From JBHOQX01 sp042408595 (GTDB lineage: Bacteria > Chloroflexota > Chloroflexia > Chloroflexales > Roseiflexaceae), in assembly GCA_042408595.1 (NCBI GenBank), contig JBHOQX010000114.1:28463-92462 (forward strand): a DNA stretch of 64,000 bases, written 5' to 3'. A program made the position numbers and the translations under genes. Positions 39,487 through 48,466 of the stretch are shown in pieces; the stretch's first letter is position 1; each line of letters begins with the position of its first letter. The notes below the pieces were generated by a model. The model saw nothing but the letters and a program-made list of their open reading frames with translations, made no database searches and was not told where the DNA came from.

Positions 39487-40992
39487 CTAGAGCGCGTACA
39501 GCTCGCCGTACTTCTCGCGCAGGTAGGCGATGTACGGCGCGATCGTCAGCGGGCCGCCGGTCGCACGCGCGATCAGCTCCGGCGCGGTGAACTTGCGCCC
39601 GTGCTGGTAGATCTGCTCGCGCAGCCAGCTGTGCAGCGTGGCGAACTGCCCCACGGCGATCTCCTGCGGGATCTGCGGATGGGCCGCCACTGCCGCCTGG
39701 AAAAACTGCGCGCTGAGAATGTTGCCGATGGTATAGCCCTGGAACACCCCGCCGATCAGGCCGGCGTACCAATGCACATCCTGCAACACCCCGTCCCGGT
39801 CGTCCGGCGGCGTGACCCCCAGATCGGCGCGGTAGCGCTCCCCCCATGCCTCTGGCAGGTCGCGCACCGCCAGCCGCCCTTCGAGCAGCTCCAGCTCCAG
39901 GTCGAAGCGCACGATGACATGCAGGTTGTAGGTCACCTCGTCGGCATCGGTACGGATGAGCGACCGCTCCACCCGGTTGATCGCCCGGTAGAAGGTTTCG
40001 AGCGGGACGCCGCCGAGCTGCGCCGGAAAAGCCGACTGGAGGCGCGGGTAGTAGTGCGCCCACAAGGGGCGGCTGCGCCCGACGATATTCTCCCACAGGC
40101 GCGACTGGCTCTCGTGGACACCGGCCGACGTGCCGCTGGCGAGCGGTGTGGCATCCAGACGCTCGGCGACGCCCTGCTCGTACATCGCGTGGCCGGCCTC
40201 GTGCAGCGTGCTAAACAGCCCGTCGCTTAGGTCGTTCTCGTTCACGCGGGTGGTGATACGCACATCGCCCCAGCCGAAGCGCGTGGCGAACGGGTGATGG
40301 GTCTCGTCCTGCCGGCCGCGCTGGAGGTCGTAGCCGTAGTCGCGGGCGATCTGCAGGCCGAAGGCGAGCTGATCCGCTTTCGGGAAGCGCTGCCGCAGGC
40401 AGGAGTCGTCCGGCGGCGGCTGGCTGGTGATCGCCTGCACCAGCGGCACCAGCGCCGCGCGCAGTTCGGTGAACAGCGCGCGCACGGTCGAGGCCTTCAT
40501 CCCGAAGTCGGCGACATCGATCAGCGGGTCGGCGATATGCTCGTAGCCGGGGAAGCACTCGGCGTACTCGCGGCTCAGCTCCAGCGTCGTCTCCAGCGAG
40601 TCGCGCACCCGGGCGAAGTCGTTGTCGGGGCGGGCGCCGGCCCAGAGCGAGTAGCCCTCGGCGGCGTGGCTGGAGATGCGCTCCACCAGCGCCGGCGGGA
40701 CCTTCGTCGCCCGTTCGAAGTCGCGCCGGGTGACGCGGATCAGGCTGGCCTCGTCCGAGTCGTAGGGCAACTGCTCCTCATAGGGCCGTAATGCATCCAG
40801 GAGGCGGCCGATCGCCGGGTCGGTAAACTGCTCGTGCGCCAGCCGGCCCAGCGTGGCGAGCTGGCGGGCGCGGCTCCGCGCGCCGCCCGGCGGCATGTAG
40901 GTGGCCTGGTCCCAGCCCAGCACCGCGGCGGCGGACTCAAGATCGTTGATCGCCACAAGGCGCGCTTTCAGTTCCGCGAATTTCTGTTCCAC
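39487..40992 (-). CDS. Carboxypeptidase Taq, M32 family
   Basis: Metallo-carboxypeptidase, 501 aa, the normal family length. The start is GTG 40992 (EQKFAELKARL), because GGGAG lies 6-7 bases upstream; the earlier ATG at 41052 adds repeat-derived residues. The zinc site is HEAGHAMYEQG; other marks are WDQATYMPPGGARSRARQLA, the HPFATRFGWGDVRITTRV segment and HESQSRLWEN. Acts in the cytosol on peptides, releasing most C-terminal residues except proline in known members. Confidence 0.95.
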   Translation of the reverse strand: MEQKFAELKARLVAINDLESAAAVLGWDQATYMPPGGARSRARQLATLGRLAHEQFTDPAIGRLLDALRPYEEQLPYDSDEASLIRVTRRDFERATKVPPALVERISSHAAEGYSLWAGARPDNDFARVRDSLETTLELSREYAECFPGYEHIADPLIDVADFGMKASTVRALFTELRAALVPLVQAITSQPPPDDSCLRQRFPKADQLAFGLQIARDYGYDLQRGRQDETHHPFATRFGWGDVRITTRVNENDLSDGLFSTLHEAGHAMYEQGVAERLDATPLASGTSAGVHESQSRLWENIVGRSRPLWAHYYPRLQSAFPAQLGGVPLETFYRAINRVERSLIRTDADEVTYNLHVIVRFDLELELLEGRLAVRDLPEAWGERYRADLGVTPPDDRDGVLQDVHWYAGLIGGVFQGYTIGNILSAQFFQAAVAAHPQIPQEIAVGQFATLHSWLREQIYQHGRKFTAPELIARATGGPLTIAPYIAYLREKYGELYAL

Positions 40993-41230
40993 AGCTTTCT
41001 CCCTAATGCAATTGCAGATGAAAGGCACCACATGCCGATGCGATGCACTCACTCACGCACACAATGTTGCCTGCTTCAACACTAAAGGTCTCTCTGAAAC
41101 GCTCCCGGCGGGGGAAGTGGGGGCCGCAGGCCCTCCATGCGGTTTGTTGTTGGCGCGCGCACGGGCCAACGAAGCGGTCTTGGCAGGGGGTTGGGGGCCG
41201 GCGGCCCCCAGCCGCCATCCTCCCCCGCAG

Positions 41231-41292
41231 CGCGGCAGACCAGCAGGAATCTGGCGGACGCAGCCCGCCACACCTCACCGTTGCAGACAGCT
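41231..41292 (-). repeat. Dispersed repeat family A, reverse copy
   Basis: Reverse complement reads AGCTGTCTGCAACGGTGAGG and then GTGTGGCGGGCTGCG, aligning almost fully with 8867-8928. Just upstream (41087-41230) further G/C palindromes (GGGGGCCGGCGGCCCCC) occur. Confidence 0.7.
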
Positions 41293-41310
41293 TCTATGAG
41301 CTGCATTCGT

Positions 41311-41695
41311 CTACCGTCCTCCGTACGCTGCCCCGGCACAGCCGACCGTCATCCGGCGTCCGTCCAACCCGGCGATGCAGCGGTCGGCTCGCTTCACGGA
41401 GCACACCCGGGCGACGAGAGCGCCGTGCGGCCCGATGATCAGCCAGCCACACGCCATGAAGACGGCCAGCGGCCCCAGGCCGTTACGGGCGATGATCCGC
41501 TCGCACGCGGCGCGGCTGCCGTCCGACACGGTACGGGGAGCGACGGGGCGCTCGTCCGGGCGGCATGGGATGTCGATCCCGCCGCCGAGATTGACGAACT
41601 CGAAGCGAATCTCCAGCCGGACCGATAGCGTGGCGCGCGGCGATCTGTTCGGCCTGTGCGCGGGTGACGGGCGGCAGAGCCTCGACGGGTGTCAT
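41311..41695 (-). pseudogene. Decayed diaminopimelate-decarboxylase-like gene
   Basis: Starting at ATG 41695 one frame reads MTPVEALPPVTRAQAEQIAARH, like the N-terminus of LysA-type decarboxylases. After a frame change and a large deletion another frame reads FEFVNLGGGIDIPCRPDERP, matching the glycine-rich GGGxGIPY motif. After a second deletion come FMACGWLIIGPHGALVARVCSVK and IAGLDGRRMTVGCAGAAYGG, matching the substrate/cofactor-site segment (ECGR-x-I-x-GPHG) and the following strand. Only ~128 codons remain of ~400, so it cannot be functional. The order of fragments is that of the intact family. Confidence 0.7.
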
Positions 41696-41838
41696 GCGGG
41701 TATTGTACCATGGGGGTTGGAGAGCGTCAGAACAAAGAACAGAGAACAAACGAACAAAGCCACAAGGGCGCGAGCAACATCGTCTCACCCTCACTCCCTC
41801 GCCAAACTATCTGGATCCCCGACCCGCTCCCCCGCCGC

Positions 41839-42135
41839 GATGCCGCAAAGACGATCGTCTTGGCGACACACCACGGCGCTGGGATGGAAGGTGTGCGACC
41901 AGATGGCGTTTGTGGTGAACGGAAGGGGCTGAGCGTGCTGCTCATCGCGCCGCTGGCGGCGCTGTTCATCGCTGAGCCGTGGCGCTGGCTGTGCGGTGTC
42001 TTTCTGCTGGCGGGACGTGCTGCTGGATGGGGCGCGGGCCAGCGCGCCGACACCGTGGGCGGCGCTCGCAGCGGGGCTGGCCTGCGACGCGGCGCTGCTC
42101 TCGCTGCTGGCGCGGCGCTTCGCCCGGGCGAGTGA
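41839..42135 (+). pseudogene. Fragments of an ABC-2 type transporter (ATPase C-terminus, then permease C-terminus)
   Basis: KTIVLATHH in one frame and KVCDQMAFVVNGRG in the next resemble the H-loop and following strand of ABC-2 ATPases (usually TIxLxTHxMxEAExLCDRVAxxxxGR). From GTG 41935 a hydrophobic stretch, LLIAPLAALFIAEPWRWL, changes frame near 42015 into RDVLLDGARASAPTPWAALA and then ACDAALLSLLARRFARA, like the C-terminal end of an ABC-2 permease. Short and frame-shifted, but the gene order is the normal one. Confidence 0.45.
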
Positions 42136-42437
42136 CCGAAGCCACAGGCGCAAGGGCGCGTGGTGCGATCCGCAGAGAAGTCGTATCTCCGATGGCGAGC
42201 AATGTTCAGTGATCGCCGGGGGTCAGCAACATGGTGAAGCGCCGCAACAGCGGTTTGATGGCGAAGAGAAGCTATGCGCGCATTGTTTCGACCGCGATAC
42301 CGCAGCATTCTTGCATCTTGGCGTCATATCCGAACGCTTCCAGGACACCGGGATGCCGTCCAACCTGCCCCCATGTGCTAGCAACCACGCGCGGCGACGG
42401 CCGAATGACCGTTCGCCCTCCGCCTTCCGCCCGCCGG
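42136..42437. other. Non-coding stretch, no supportable gene
   Basis: 302 bases after the transporter fragments. Lower in G/C than its surroundings around 42190-42330, with short frames only. A heptad tract (CCCTCCG, CCTTCCG) lies at about 42408-42435 beside the methyltransferase stop. It probably continues the decayed region. Confidence 0.5.
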
Positions 42438-43253
42438 CTATCGCCAGCCCAGCCCGATCAGCGCGGCGGTGGGCGCTTCCAGCGTGTCGCCGCGGGTGTG
42501 CGCGCCGATCCAGCCGGCCACCTCCGCGCGCGCGGTGGCGATCAGCGTCTGCCGGGCCGCGGCATCCATCTGTGCCAGGGCGGGCACGGCTGCGGTGGCG
42601 CCCTGGATCAGCAACTCGACCACGCGGTCTGGCGCGGGCAGCCGCACCGTACGCTCCCGGGCGAGGATCTCGACCGGCCCGAACCCGGCGCCTTCCATCA
42701 GATCGCGAAGTTCGCGCTCATCGCCAAGCGAGAAGGCGATGTTGAACCCCGTTGCCTCGATTCGCCGCCCCACCGCGTCGCCGATCGCCTGTGACAGCGG
42801 ATTTCGCTCGACCGCCTGCCAGACGCTCAGCGTGACACGCCCGCCCGGCGCGAGCACGCGCCGCATCTCCGCCAGCGCGCGCCTGCGATCCGGCATGAAT
42901 TGCAGCCCCTGCTGGCAGAGCACGAGATCGAACGAATCGTCGGGGAACGGCAGTTCGAGCGCGTTCCCCTGATGCCAGGCGACCGGCGCGCCGGCGGGAG
43001 CCGGCAGCGACCGGGCCACCGCAAGCATCGCCGGGTTCAGATCGAGCGCCGCCACCGCGCCGGTTGCGCCGACCAGCGGCGCGACGTGCCGGGCGATCAC
43101 CCCGGTGCCACAGGCCACATCCAGCACCCGCTCGCCGGGCGCGGGCCGCGCGAGCGCCAAGAGATCGCCGGCCCACGGCTCCAGAAAGGCCGGCACCATA
43201 AAACTCTCGTACCGCTCCGCCGCGCGTAGGGCATCCGACTGCACCTGGTTCAT
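42438..43253 (-). CDS. Class I SAM-dependent methyltransferase (UbiE/Methyltransf_11 type)
   Basis: 271 aa from ATG 43253 with GGGAGG five bases upstream. SAM-binding motif I VLDVACGTGVIA, the acidic end of strand 2 in AALDLNPAML, and FDLVLCQQGLQFMPDRRRAL with LAPGGRVTLSVWQ as motifs II-III. The C-terminal half resembles small-molecule methyltransferases. Substrate unknown. The gene is isolated between decayed DNA and the acyltransferase fusion. Confidence 0.88.
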   Translation of the reverse strand: MNQVQSDALRAAERYESFMVPAFLEPWAGDLLALARPAPGERVLDVACGTGVIARHVAPLVGATGAVAALDLNPAMLAVARSLPAPAGAPVAWHQGNALELPFPDDSFDLVLCQQGLQFMPDRRRALAEMRRVLAPGGRVTLSVWQAVERNPLSQAIGDAVGRRIEATGFNIAFSLGDERELRDLMEGAGFGPVEILARERTVRLPAPDRVVELLIQGATAAVPALAQMDAAARQTLIATARAEVAGWIGAHTRGDTLEAPTAALIGLGWR

Positions 43254-43374
43254 AGCGACCTCCCGCATCACTGGTGCCACTCGCACCGGATAGAACGCAG
43301 CGCAGCGCAGCGTTTAGCGGTCAACGTTCAGAACCACAGATCTGAATTCTGCTCACTGACCACGGCGGCCGAGG

Positions 43375-46092
43375 CTACTGCCCCTGCGCCCGCAGAACCG
43401 CGTCGAACACCTTTGTCGCCAGGATGTTCGGGTCGGTCGCGGCCTGGTTGACACCGAGCGCGACGGTGATGCCGCTCGCCGGGGCGTGCCACAGCGCCGA
43501 GCGGAAGCCGCCGAACCCGCCGATGTGCCCGAGCACGCGGCTTGCTTCGGGAGGTAGGTCTGCACCGACCGGCAGGCGGTTGCGCATCGCCCCCAGGCCG
43601 TATTCGAGTTCCGGCATTTTGTAGGAGCCATTGCCGTTTACGAACTGCAGCATCGCCTCCATCGTGGCGGGCTGGAGCAACTCACCGCCGAACAGCGCCC
43701 GGCCAAAGCGCTGGAGATCCTTCGGCGTCGAGACAAGATTCGCCGTGGCAAAGGCGAACGACATGTTGACGTTCGTCTGGTCGCGGGTGGTCGAGTAGCC
43801 GCGCGCCTGCGGCCCTTCGACCGCTTCCTGCGGCGGGAAGTAGGTGCTGCTCAGCTCAAGCGGATCGAAGATGCGTCGCCGCATCTCGCTCGCCAGTGTG
43901 TTGCCGGTGACGCGCTCGACGATCATCCCAAGGAGGACGTAGTTCGTGCTCGAATAGTCCCAGCGGCCCGGCGCGCCCGGCACGAACGAGGCCCGGTTGC
44001 GTGCCGCATAGGCGACCAGTTCCTGCGGCGCCCAGCTGCGCTCCGGCGCGGCATATGCCTGGCTGACGAACTTCTGGTCCTCCAGGTAATCGTACAGGCC
44101 ACTGGTGTGTTGCAGTAGCATCCGCACTGTGATGCGATCCGCCTTTGGCACGATCTCCGGAAACCAGGTCGCCAGCGGCGTCTCGAGATCGAGCGTCCCT
44201 TCTTCGGCCAGTTGCAGCACAACAACGGCGGTGAACATCTTGCTGATGCTTGCAGCCCGTAGCCGCGTCTCCGGGGTCATGGGGCTCCCCTGTCCACGGG
44301 CCGCCATGCCGCTCACACCCGTCCAGGGCTGGTAGCCAGGGAGATGCACCGCGATCGATGCGCCGGGAATGGTTCCATCTGCCACGGTCTCGTCCAGCAT
44401 TCGCTGGAGGTCGGCGGCGAGCGCCGCGGGGAACGGCGGCAGCTCGGGCGCGGGCGGGGCTGTCGGCTCCGGGGTGGCGGTCGAGAGCGCGGCAGTGGGC
44501 GCTGCGGGTGCGGCCGTCGGCGAAGGCGGCACAGCTGGCGCCGACGCGGCTGGAGGGGCCGCGGTAGCGGAAGGCGGCGCCGGCGACACTTGAGGCGCCG
44601 ATGGCGTCGGCGCAACCGGAATTCCAACGCTCGATGCGCAAGTCGCGGTCGAGATCAGCAGCAGGCTGATGACACAGACGTTCGCCAGGCGTGGGCGGAC
44701 AGCGGTCGACAGCAACCAGCTTCCCCTTTCTCCTCGCGAAACGCCACGGATCGAATCGGTGAGATGCGCACGCCAGCGCCCACGGTCGCCTGGCGTCGCT
44801 GGCCGGCGCGGAGCCATTGTCCCCCAGGCCCGCCCCTCCGGTGTCGCGGCAGCCCCGCTGTGCAGGCGGCGCGGGCGCCAGGGCAGCCGCCGGCCACGCG
44901 AGCGGCGCTGCGATCCCAGCCGCGGCGCGCCCCCCTGCGATCCATCCGCCGCCACGGCCGCCATAGTCTGGCGCTGCGCCAGCACAAGCGCCAGGCTGCG
45001 CAGCGCGTGCCAGGCGTCGCGCAGTGCACCATCGCGAGCCGGCCGCTCGATAGAGCGGTAGGACAGGTCGGCGAGCAGGACGGTGAGCGCCAGCCGTAGC
45101 GCCAACAGGTACCATCCCTCCGGCAGGTCATCGTACGGGCGGGTCACGGCGAAGACCGGCCAGTGCCAGAGATACAAACTGTACGAGCGCACACCGATCC
45201 AGCGCAGTGGCTGCCAGCCGAGCAGCGCCGGGACGAGCCGCGCACCGGCGTGCGTCGCCGCGATGATCGTCACCGCGGTCAGCCCGGCCACCAGCAGAAA
45301 CCCGCCGCGGTACAGCAGCGGATGCTCGTCATCCAGCAGTAGGTACCCGGCGAGCAGCCCGCCAAGCGCGAGCAGGCCGGCCGAGTCGGTCAGGCGGGCG
45401 GCGCGCCGCCCGGCGCTCTGCCCGCGCCCGGGCGACCAGATGAGCGCCAGCGCTGCGCCGAGCAGGAGGCCGCCGGCACGCGTGTCCGTGCCGTAGTAGA
45501 CTCGCGACGGATCGGTCCCCGGCTCGTAGAGTAGCGCCATGAGCCCAGCGCTGCCCACCGCTGCAGCCAGGAGCAGCATGGCGAGGCGGCGCGCGCCGAG
45601 CAGGCGCATCCCGGCCAGGAACAGGAGCGGCCACAGCAGGTAAAACTGCTCCTCGACCGCCAGCGACCAGAGATGTTGCAGCAGCGGCGGGCGGGCCATC
45701 GGATCGAAGTACGACTGGCCGCTGGCGATCAGCCGCCAGTTCATCGCATAGCCAAGGGCCGCGAGCGTATCGCCGGGCAGGGCGCCGGTCTCGCCGGGCA
45801 GCAGCCAGAAGGCGAACAACAGCACGCCGGCGAGCAGCAGGACGAGCGCTGGCAGCAGCCGGAGGGCGCGCCGCGCCCAGAACGCGGTCAGATGAACCCT
45901 GCCATCGCGGCGCCACTCGGCGAGCAGCAGCGCCGTGATCAGGTAGCCACTCAGGGCGAAGAACGACTCGACACCGAGAAAGCCGCCGCGCACCTCCAGT
46001 CCGGCGTGGTAGCAGATCACGGCGATGACCGCCAGGGCGCGGAGGCCATCAAGACCGGGAACGTAGGCGATACGCGGCGTACGTTCATTCAT
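43375..46092 (-). CDS. Acyltransferase-3 (OafA-like) fused to a beta-lactamase/serine-hydrolase domain
   Basis: 905 aa in one frame from ATG 46092. Residues ~1-355 form a membrane O-acyltransferase: YVPGLDGLRALAVIAVICYH, FFALSGYLIT, QHLWSLAVEEQFYLLWP and SYSLYLWHWPVF. Residues ~355-460 form a basic linker. Residues ~465-490 look like a lipoprotein signal with lipobox-like STATC (Cys ~485), followed by ~60 residues rich in Ala/Pro/Thr. The last ~330 residues form a class C beta-lactamase/esterase domain with SxxK nucleophile SISK (~616), YSSTNY (YxN) and HIGGFGG. Either a true two-enzyme surface protein that both adds and removes acyl groups, or two genes joined by loss of a stop codon. Confidence 0.85.
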   Translation of the reverse strand: MNERTPRIAYVPGLDGLRALAVIAVICYHAGLEVRGGFLGVESFFALSGYLITALLLAEWRRDGRVHLTAFWARRALRLLPALVLLLAGVLLFAFWLLPGETGALPGDTLAALGYAMNWRLIASGQSYFDPMARPPLLQHLWSLAVEEQFYLLWPLLFLAGMRLLGARRLAMLLLAAAVGSAGLMALLYEPGTDPSRVYYGTDTRAGGLLLGAALALIWSPGRGQSAGRRAARLTDSAGLLALGGLLAGYLLLDDEHPLLYRGGFLLVAGLTAVTIIAATHAGARLVPALLGWQPLRWIGVRSYSLYLWHWPVFAVTRPYDDLPEGWYLLALRLALTVLLADLSYRSIERPARDGALRDAWHALRSLALVLAQRQTMAAVAADGSQGGAPRLGSQRRSRGRRLPWRPRRLHSGAAATPEGRAWGTMAPRRPATPGDRGRWRAHLTDSIRGVSRGERGSWLLSTAVRPRLANVCVISLLLISTATCASSVGIPVAPTPSAPQVSPAPPSATAAPPAASAPAVPPSPTAAPAAPTAALSTATPEPTAPPAPELPPFPAALAADLQRMLDETVADGTIPGASIAVHLPGYQPWTGVSGMAARGQGSPMTPETRLRAASISKMFTAVVVLQLAEEGTLDLETPLATWFPEIVPKADRITVRMLLQHTSGLYDYLEDQKFVSQAYAAPERSWAPQELVAYAARNRASFVPGAPGRWDYSSTNYVLLGMIVERVTGNTLASEMRRRIFDPLELSSTYFPPQEAVEGPQARGYSTTRDQTNVNMSFAFATANLVSTPKDLQRFGRALFGGELLQPATMEAMLQFVNGNGSYKMPELEYGLGAMRNRLPVGADLPPEASRVLGHIGGFGGFRSALWHAPASGITVALGVNQAATDPNILATKVFDAVLRAQGQ

Positions 46093-46246
46093 GGTTCGCC
46101 GGTGATATGCACCCATTGTCGATCATCCGCTGCCAGAGGCGCATGGCTGTCATTGTATGCAAGAACAGTCCGTGCGTGTACCAGCGGTGGATGAGTATGC
46201 AATGAGAAGTTGCGCGAGGCGTATCGCTGTCCAGGGGCAGGGAGCA

Positions 46247-47773
46247 CTATGCAGACGCTTCGCGGTGGGTCAGGATAGCGCCCGGCACAGGCGGGGCGCC
46301 GCCGCGGCTGTTGATCAGCCAGGCCCCGCCGACGATCAGGTAATAGCCGAGCAGCAGCCAAAGCGGGAAGGGCGGCAGCCGCACCGCCGCCCACGGCAGC
46401 CCGGCCAGCAGCCGCGCACCCTCGGTCAGCCAGGCCAGGTGCACAAAGGCCGGGAGCGCCAGGAGTTGTCCGGCGGGCAGCCAGACGAACCCGGCCGCCA
46501 GCGCCAGCGCCGACCAGAACATCATCGGCGGGACGACCGGCAACAGCAGGATGTTCGCCAGCGGGGCCACCAGGCTGAGGTTGCCGAACTGGTAGAGGAT
46601 CAGCGGCAGCGCCAGGATCTGCGCCGCCAGCGTCGCGGTGAGGGCCTCGGCGGCCCAGCCGAGCGCCGGCCAGCGCAGCGGCGGGCAGCGCAGCAGCCAC
46701 GCCTCGACCGGCTTGCCGAACGCGAACAGGCTGGCGGTCGCCAGCGCCGAGAGTTGGAAGCCCAGGTCCCACAGCATGTTCGGATCGTAGGCCGAGAGCG
46801 CCCAGCAGGCCGCGCAGAGCAGCGTCCACGGCTCGCTGCGCCGCTGGCTGGCGCGCGCCAGCACCATCAGGCTGGCCATCACCGCCGCGCGCAGCACGGT
46901 GCCGGTCGCGCCGACGAACAGGGCGTAGGTCCACAGCGCGCCGAGCGCGAGCGTGAAGGTCGGCCCGCGCCGCAGCCGTGCCCGGGCGCACAGCCCGGCC
47001 AGCACCGCCGCGACGATCGTGAAGTTCCAGCCGGAGACGACCAGGATGTGGGATGTGCCGGTGGCGGAGAAGGTGGCGTAGACATCGTCCGGAATGGTTG
47101 ATTGAAGGCCGAGCAACACGCCGACGGCGATCGAGGCCTGGGGCTCCGGCAGCTCGCGCAGCAGCACGGCCCGCGCGCGCTCGCGCAGCGCGAAGATCGC
47201 CCGGAGTAGCGGATTGCCGCGCTCGCCGGGCAGCGGGGCGACGTGCGGCTCACGGATGAGGACGCGGATGCCCTTGCGCGCCAGGTAGTCGCGATAGTCG
47301 AACTCGCCGGGGCGGCGGGCGGCGCGCGGCGGTTCCAGCGCGCCTGTGGCCCGCAGTCGCTGGCCATAGCGCACCTCCGGATACGCCGGCAGGTTCAGCA
47401 GCACCAGACCCTCGGCCGGGCGGGCTATCGCGCCGGCGCGCACCGCTTCGACCGCCAGCACAACCTGCTGGCCGTCCGCCGTTCGCTTCGGGTCGGCGCT
47501 CACGTAGCCGTCGAGCGTTTGCGGGCCCTGGCCGGCCAGCCGCCAGACGCTCCGCGGCGTCTCGACGGGCCGGGCCGCCACGTCGCGCCAGCCACCGAGC
47601 GCAGCGCAGCACAGGGCGAGCGCCGCGAGCCGCGGGCCAGGGCGCCGCCACAGCCCAGCCGCCGCGAGCCCGCCGAGCAGCGCCCCGGCCTGCAACGCGG
47701 CCAGCGGGATCGGCAGCATGTCCGCGGCGACGACGCCGAGCATCCAGGCGATAGCGAGGTAGATGAGTGTCAT
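46247..47773 (-). CDS. comEC: ComEC/Rec2 competence-domain protein lacking the C-terminal hydrolase domain
   Basis: 508 aa from ATG 47773 (AGGG six bases upstream); the frame is open to 48430, but that part is antisense to the T-box. The N-terminal DUF4131-type beta domain (TLDGYVSADPKRTADGQQVVL) is followed by the competence domain: GVLLGLQSTIPDDVYATFSATGTSHILVVSGWN is the characteristic segment, then about ten helices including MLWDLGFQLSALAT. The metallo-beta-lactamase-like domain that follows in full-length ComEC (~750-800 aa) is missing. The pore could still function in DNA uptake if a separate nuclease exists. Confidence 0.9.
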   Translation of the reverse strand: MTLIYLAIAWMLGVVAADMLPIPLAALQAGALLGGLAAAGLWRRPGPRLAALALCCAALGGWRDVAARPVETPRSVWRLAGQGPQTLDGYVSADPKRTADGQQVVLAVEAVRAGAIARPAEGLVLLNLPAYPEVRYGQRLRATGALEPPRAARRPGEFDYRDYLARKGIRVLIREPHVAPLPGERGNPLLRAIFALRERARAVLLRELPEPQASIAVGVLLGLQSTIPDDVYATFSATGTSHILVVSGWNFTIVAAVLAGLCARARLRRGPTFTLALGALWTYALFVGATGTVLRAAVMASLMVLARASQRRSEPWTLLCAACWALSAYDPNMLWDLGFQLSALATASLFAFGKPVEAWLLRCPPLRWPALGWAAEALTATLAAQILALPLILYQFGNLSLVAPLANILLLPVVPPMMFWSALALAAGFVWLPAGQLLALPAFVHLAWLTEGARLLAGLPWAAVRLPPFPLWLLLGYYLIVGGAWLINSRGGAPPVPGAILTHREASA

Positions 47774-47910
47774 GCAGCGCCCTGTTCTGACGAGACCCTG
47801 TAAGCATAACGCGTGGGCATTACCAGCGCAGCGATGAGCGATCAGCAATGAAAGCTGCCGAGGTATGGAGGGGCGTCGGCATCCCAAAGCGCCCCTGCGG
47901 CGCCGACCCC

Positions 47911-47959
47911 GCGGTGGAACAGAGTTACGCCCGCCAAACCTCCCCGTCCTAGACGGCTT
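47911..47959 (-). repeat. Dispersed repeat family A, reverse copy
   Basis: Reverse complement begins AGCCGTCTAGGACGGGGAGG, then TTTGGCGGGCGTAACTC; it aligns with the 8867 and 41231 copies. It lies in the gap between comEC and the T-box. Confidence 0.6.
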
Positions 47960-48133
47960 CTCATCTCCACCGCAAGACGGATGCCCACGCCGCGCATTCT
48001 GTGGTATACTGGCAGGGAACAACGGCCATATGCCGGAGTAGTAGGCGCACGCGTCAGAGAGCAGCCGGGCGGTGCGAGGCTGCACCAGCGCCGAACTCGC
48101 CGGTGTGAGCGCCGGGCCGGGGAACACTGTCTG

Positions 48134-48196
48134 TTCAACGTTGAGAGTGCAGATTTCAGCGTTACGATCATTAACTTTGAACTCTGAACTCTGAAC
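48134..48196 (+). repeat. Heptad hairpin inside the T-box linker
   Basis: Nine contiguous 7-base units, from TTCAACG, TTGAGAG to TCTGAAC, TCTGAAC. The two ends are largely complementary (GTTCAACGTTGAGAG against the TCTGAAC run). It lies between Stem I and the antiterminator, where T-boxes vary in length. Confidence 0.75.
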
Positions 48197-48293
48197 GCAG
48201 TAGAGTAGTCGGCTCCGGGTGCGCCCGTTAGCGCGCAATGCGAGGGTGTCGGGCATGGCCCGGCGCTGAAGCAGGGTGGTACCACGGAGCAGC

Positions 48294-48324
48294 GCCTTCG
48301 TCCCTGGCGGGACGGGGGCCTTTT
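48294..48324 (+). terminator. T-box attenuator terminator
   Basis: GCCTTCGTCCC (48294-48304) pairs with GGGACGGGGGC (48309-48319) with two G-U pairs, followed by CTTTT. Its 5' part overlaps the region next to the T-box sequence, as expected for a competing antiterminator. Confidence 0.8.
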
Positions 48325-48466
48325 GATTATTGTGGACGTGCGCGATGGGGACGGTTGGCGGGTGCAGCCCCCTGAGTCGCCTATCCGCGTTGCCGGCGGC
48401 CGCCGCCGCTCTGAGGCCCAGGACATACACGGTGCAGGGGCGCCGGGCGGCGCTTCACCTGCTGCG

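Larger units (their letters stand above)
48005..48324 (+). promoter_or_regulatory. T-box leader with candidate CUC (Leu) specifier
   Basis: TATACT at 48005-48010 is a plausible -10. Stem I: CCGG (48033-48036), AGTAGTA, GGCGC; AGAGAG; apical hairpin GCAGCC (48061-48066) with GGCTGC (48078-48083); then GCGCC, loop GAACTCG (48093-48099) and CCGG (48100-48103). The specifier would be CUC at 48096-48098. The conserved T-box AGGGTGGTACCACGG is at 48273-48287; its UGGU bulge would pair with an ACCA tRNA end, as in tRNA-Leu (A73). A terminator follows. This architecture senses uncharged tRNA and here is predicted to control leuS, 1.27 kb downstream, through two intervening genes. A heptad hairpin occupies the linker (48134-48196). 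Confidence 0.85.

Noticed and set aside
41137..41628. 163-codon plus-strand frame
   Set aside because: Overlaps the decarboxylase relic in antisense and family A repeats; the sequence is low complexity.
42190..42340. Small plus-strand frame beginning MVKRRNSG
   Set aside because: No ribosome site or similarity, and it continues into antisense of the methyltransferase; treated as part of the decayed stretch.
47774..48430. N-terminal extension of the comEC frame
   Set aside because: Runs antisense through the T-box leader and heptads, and ComEC homology begins only after the ATG at 47773.
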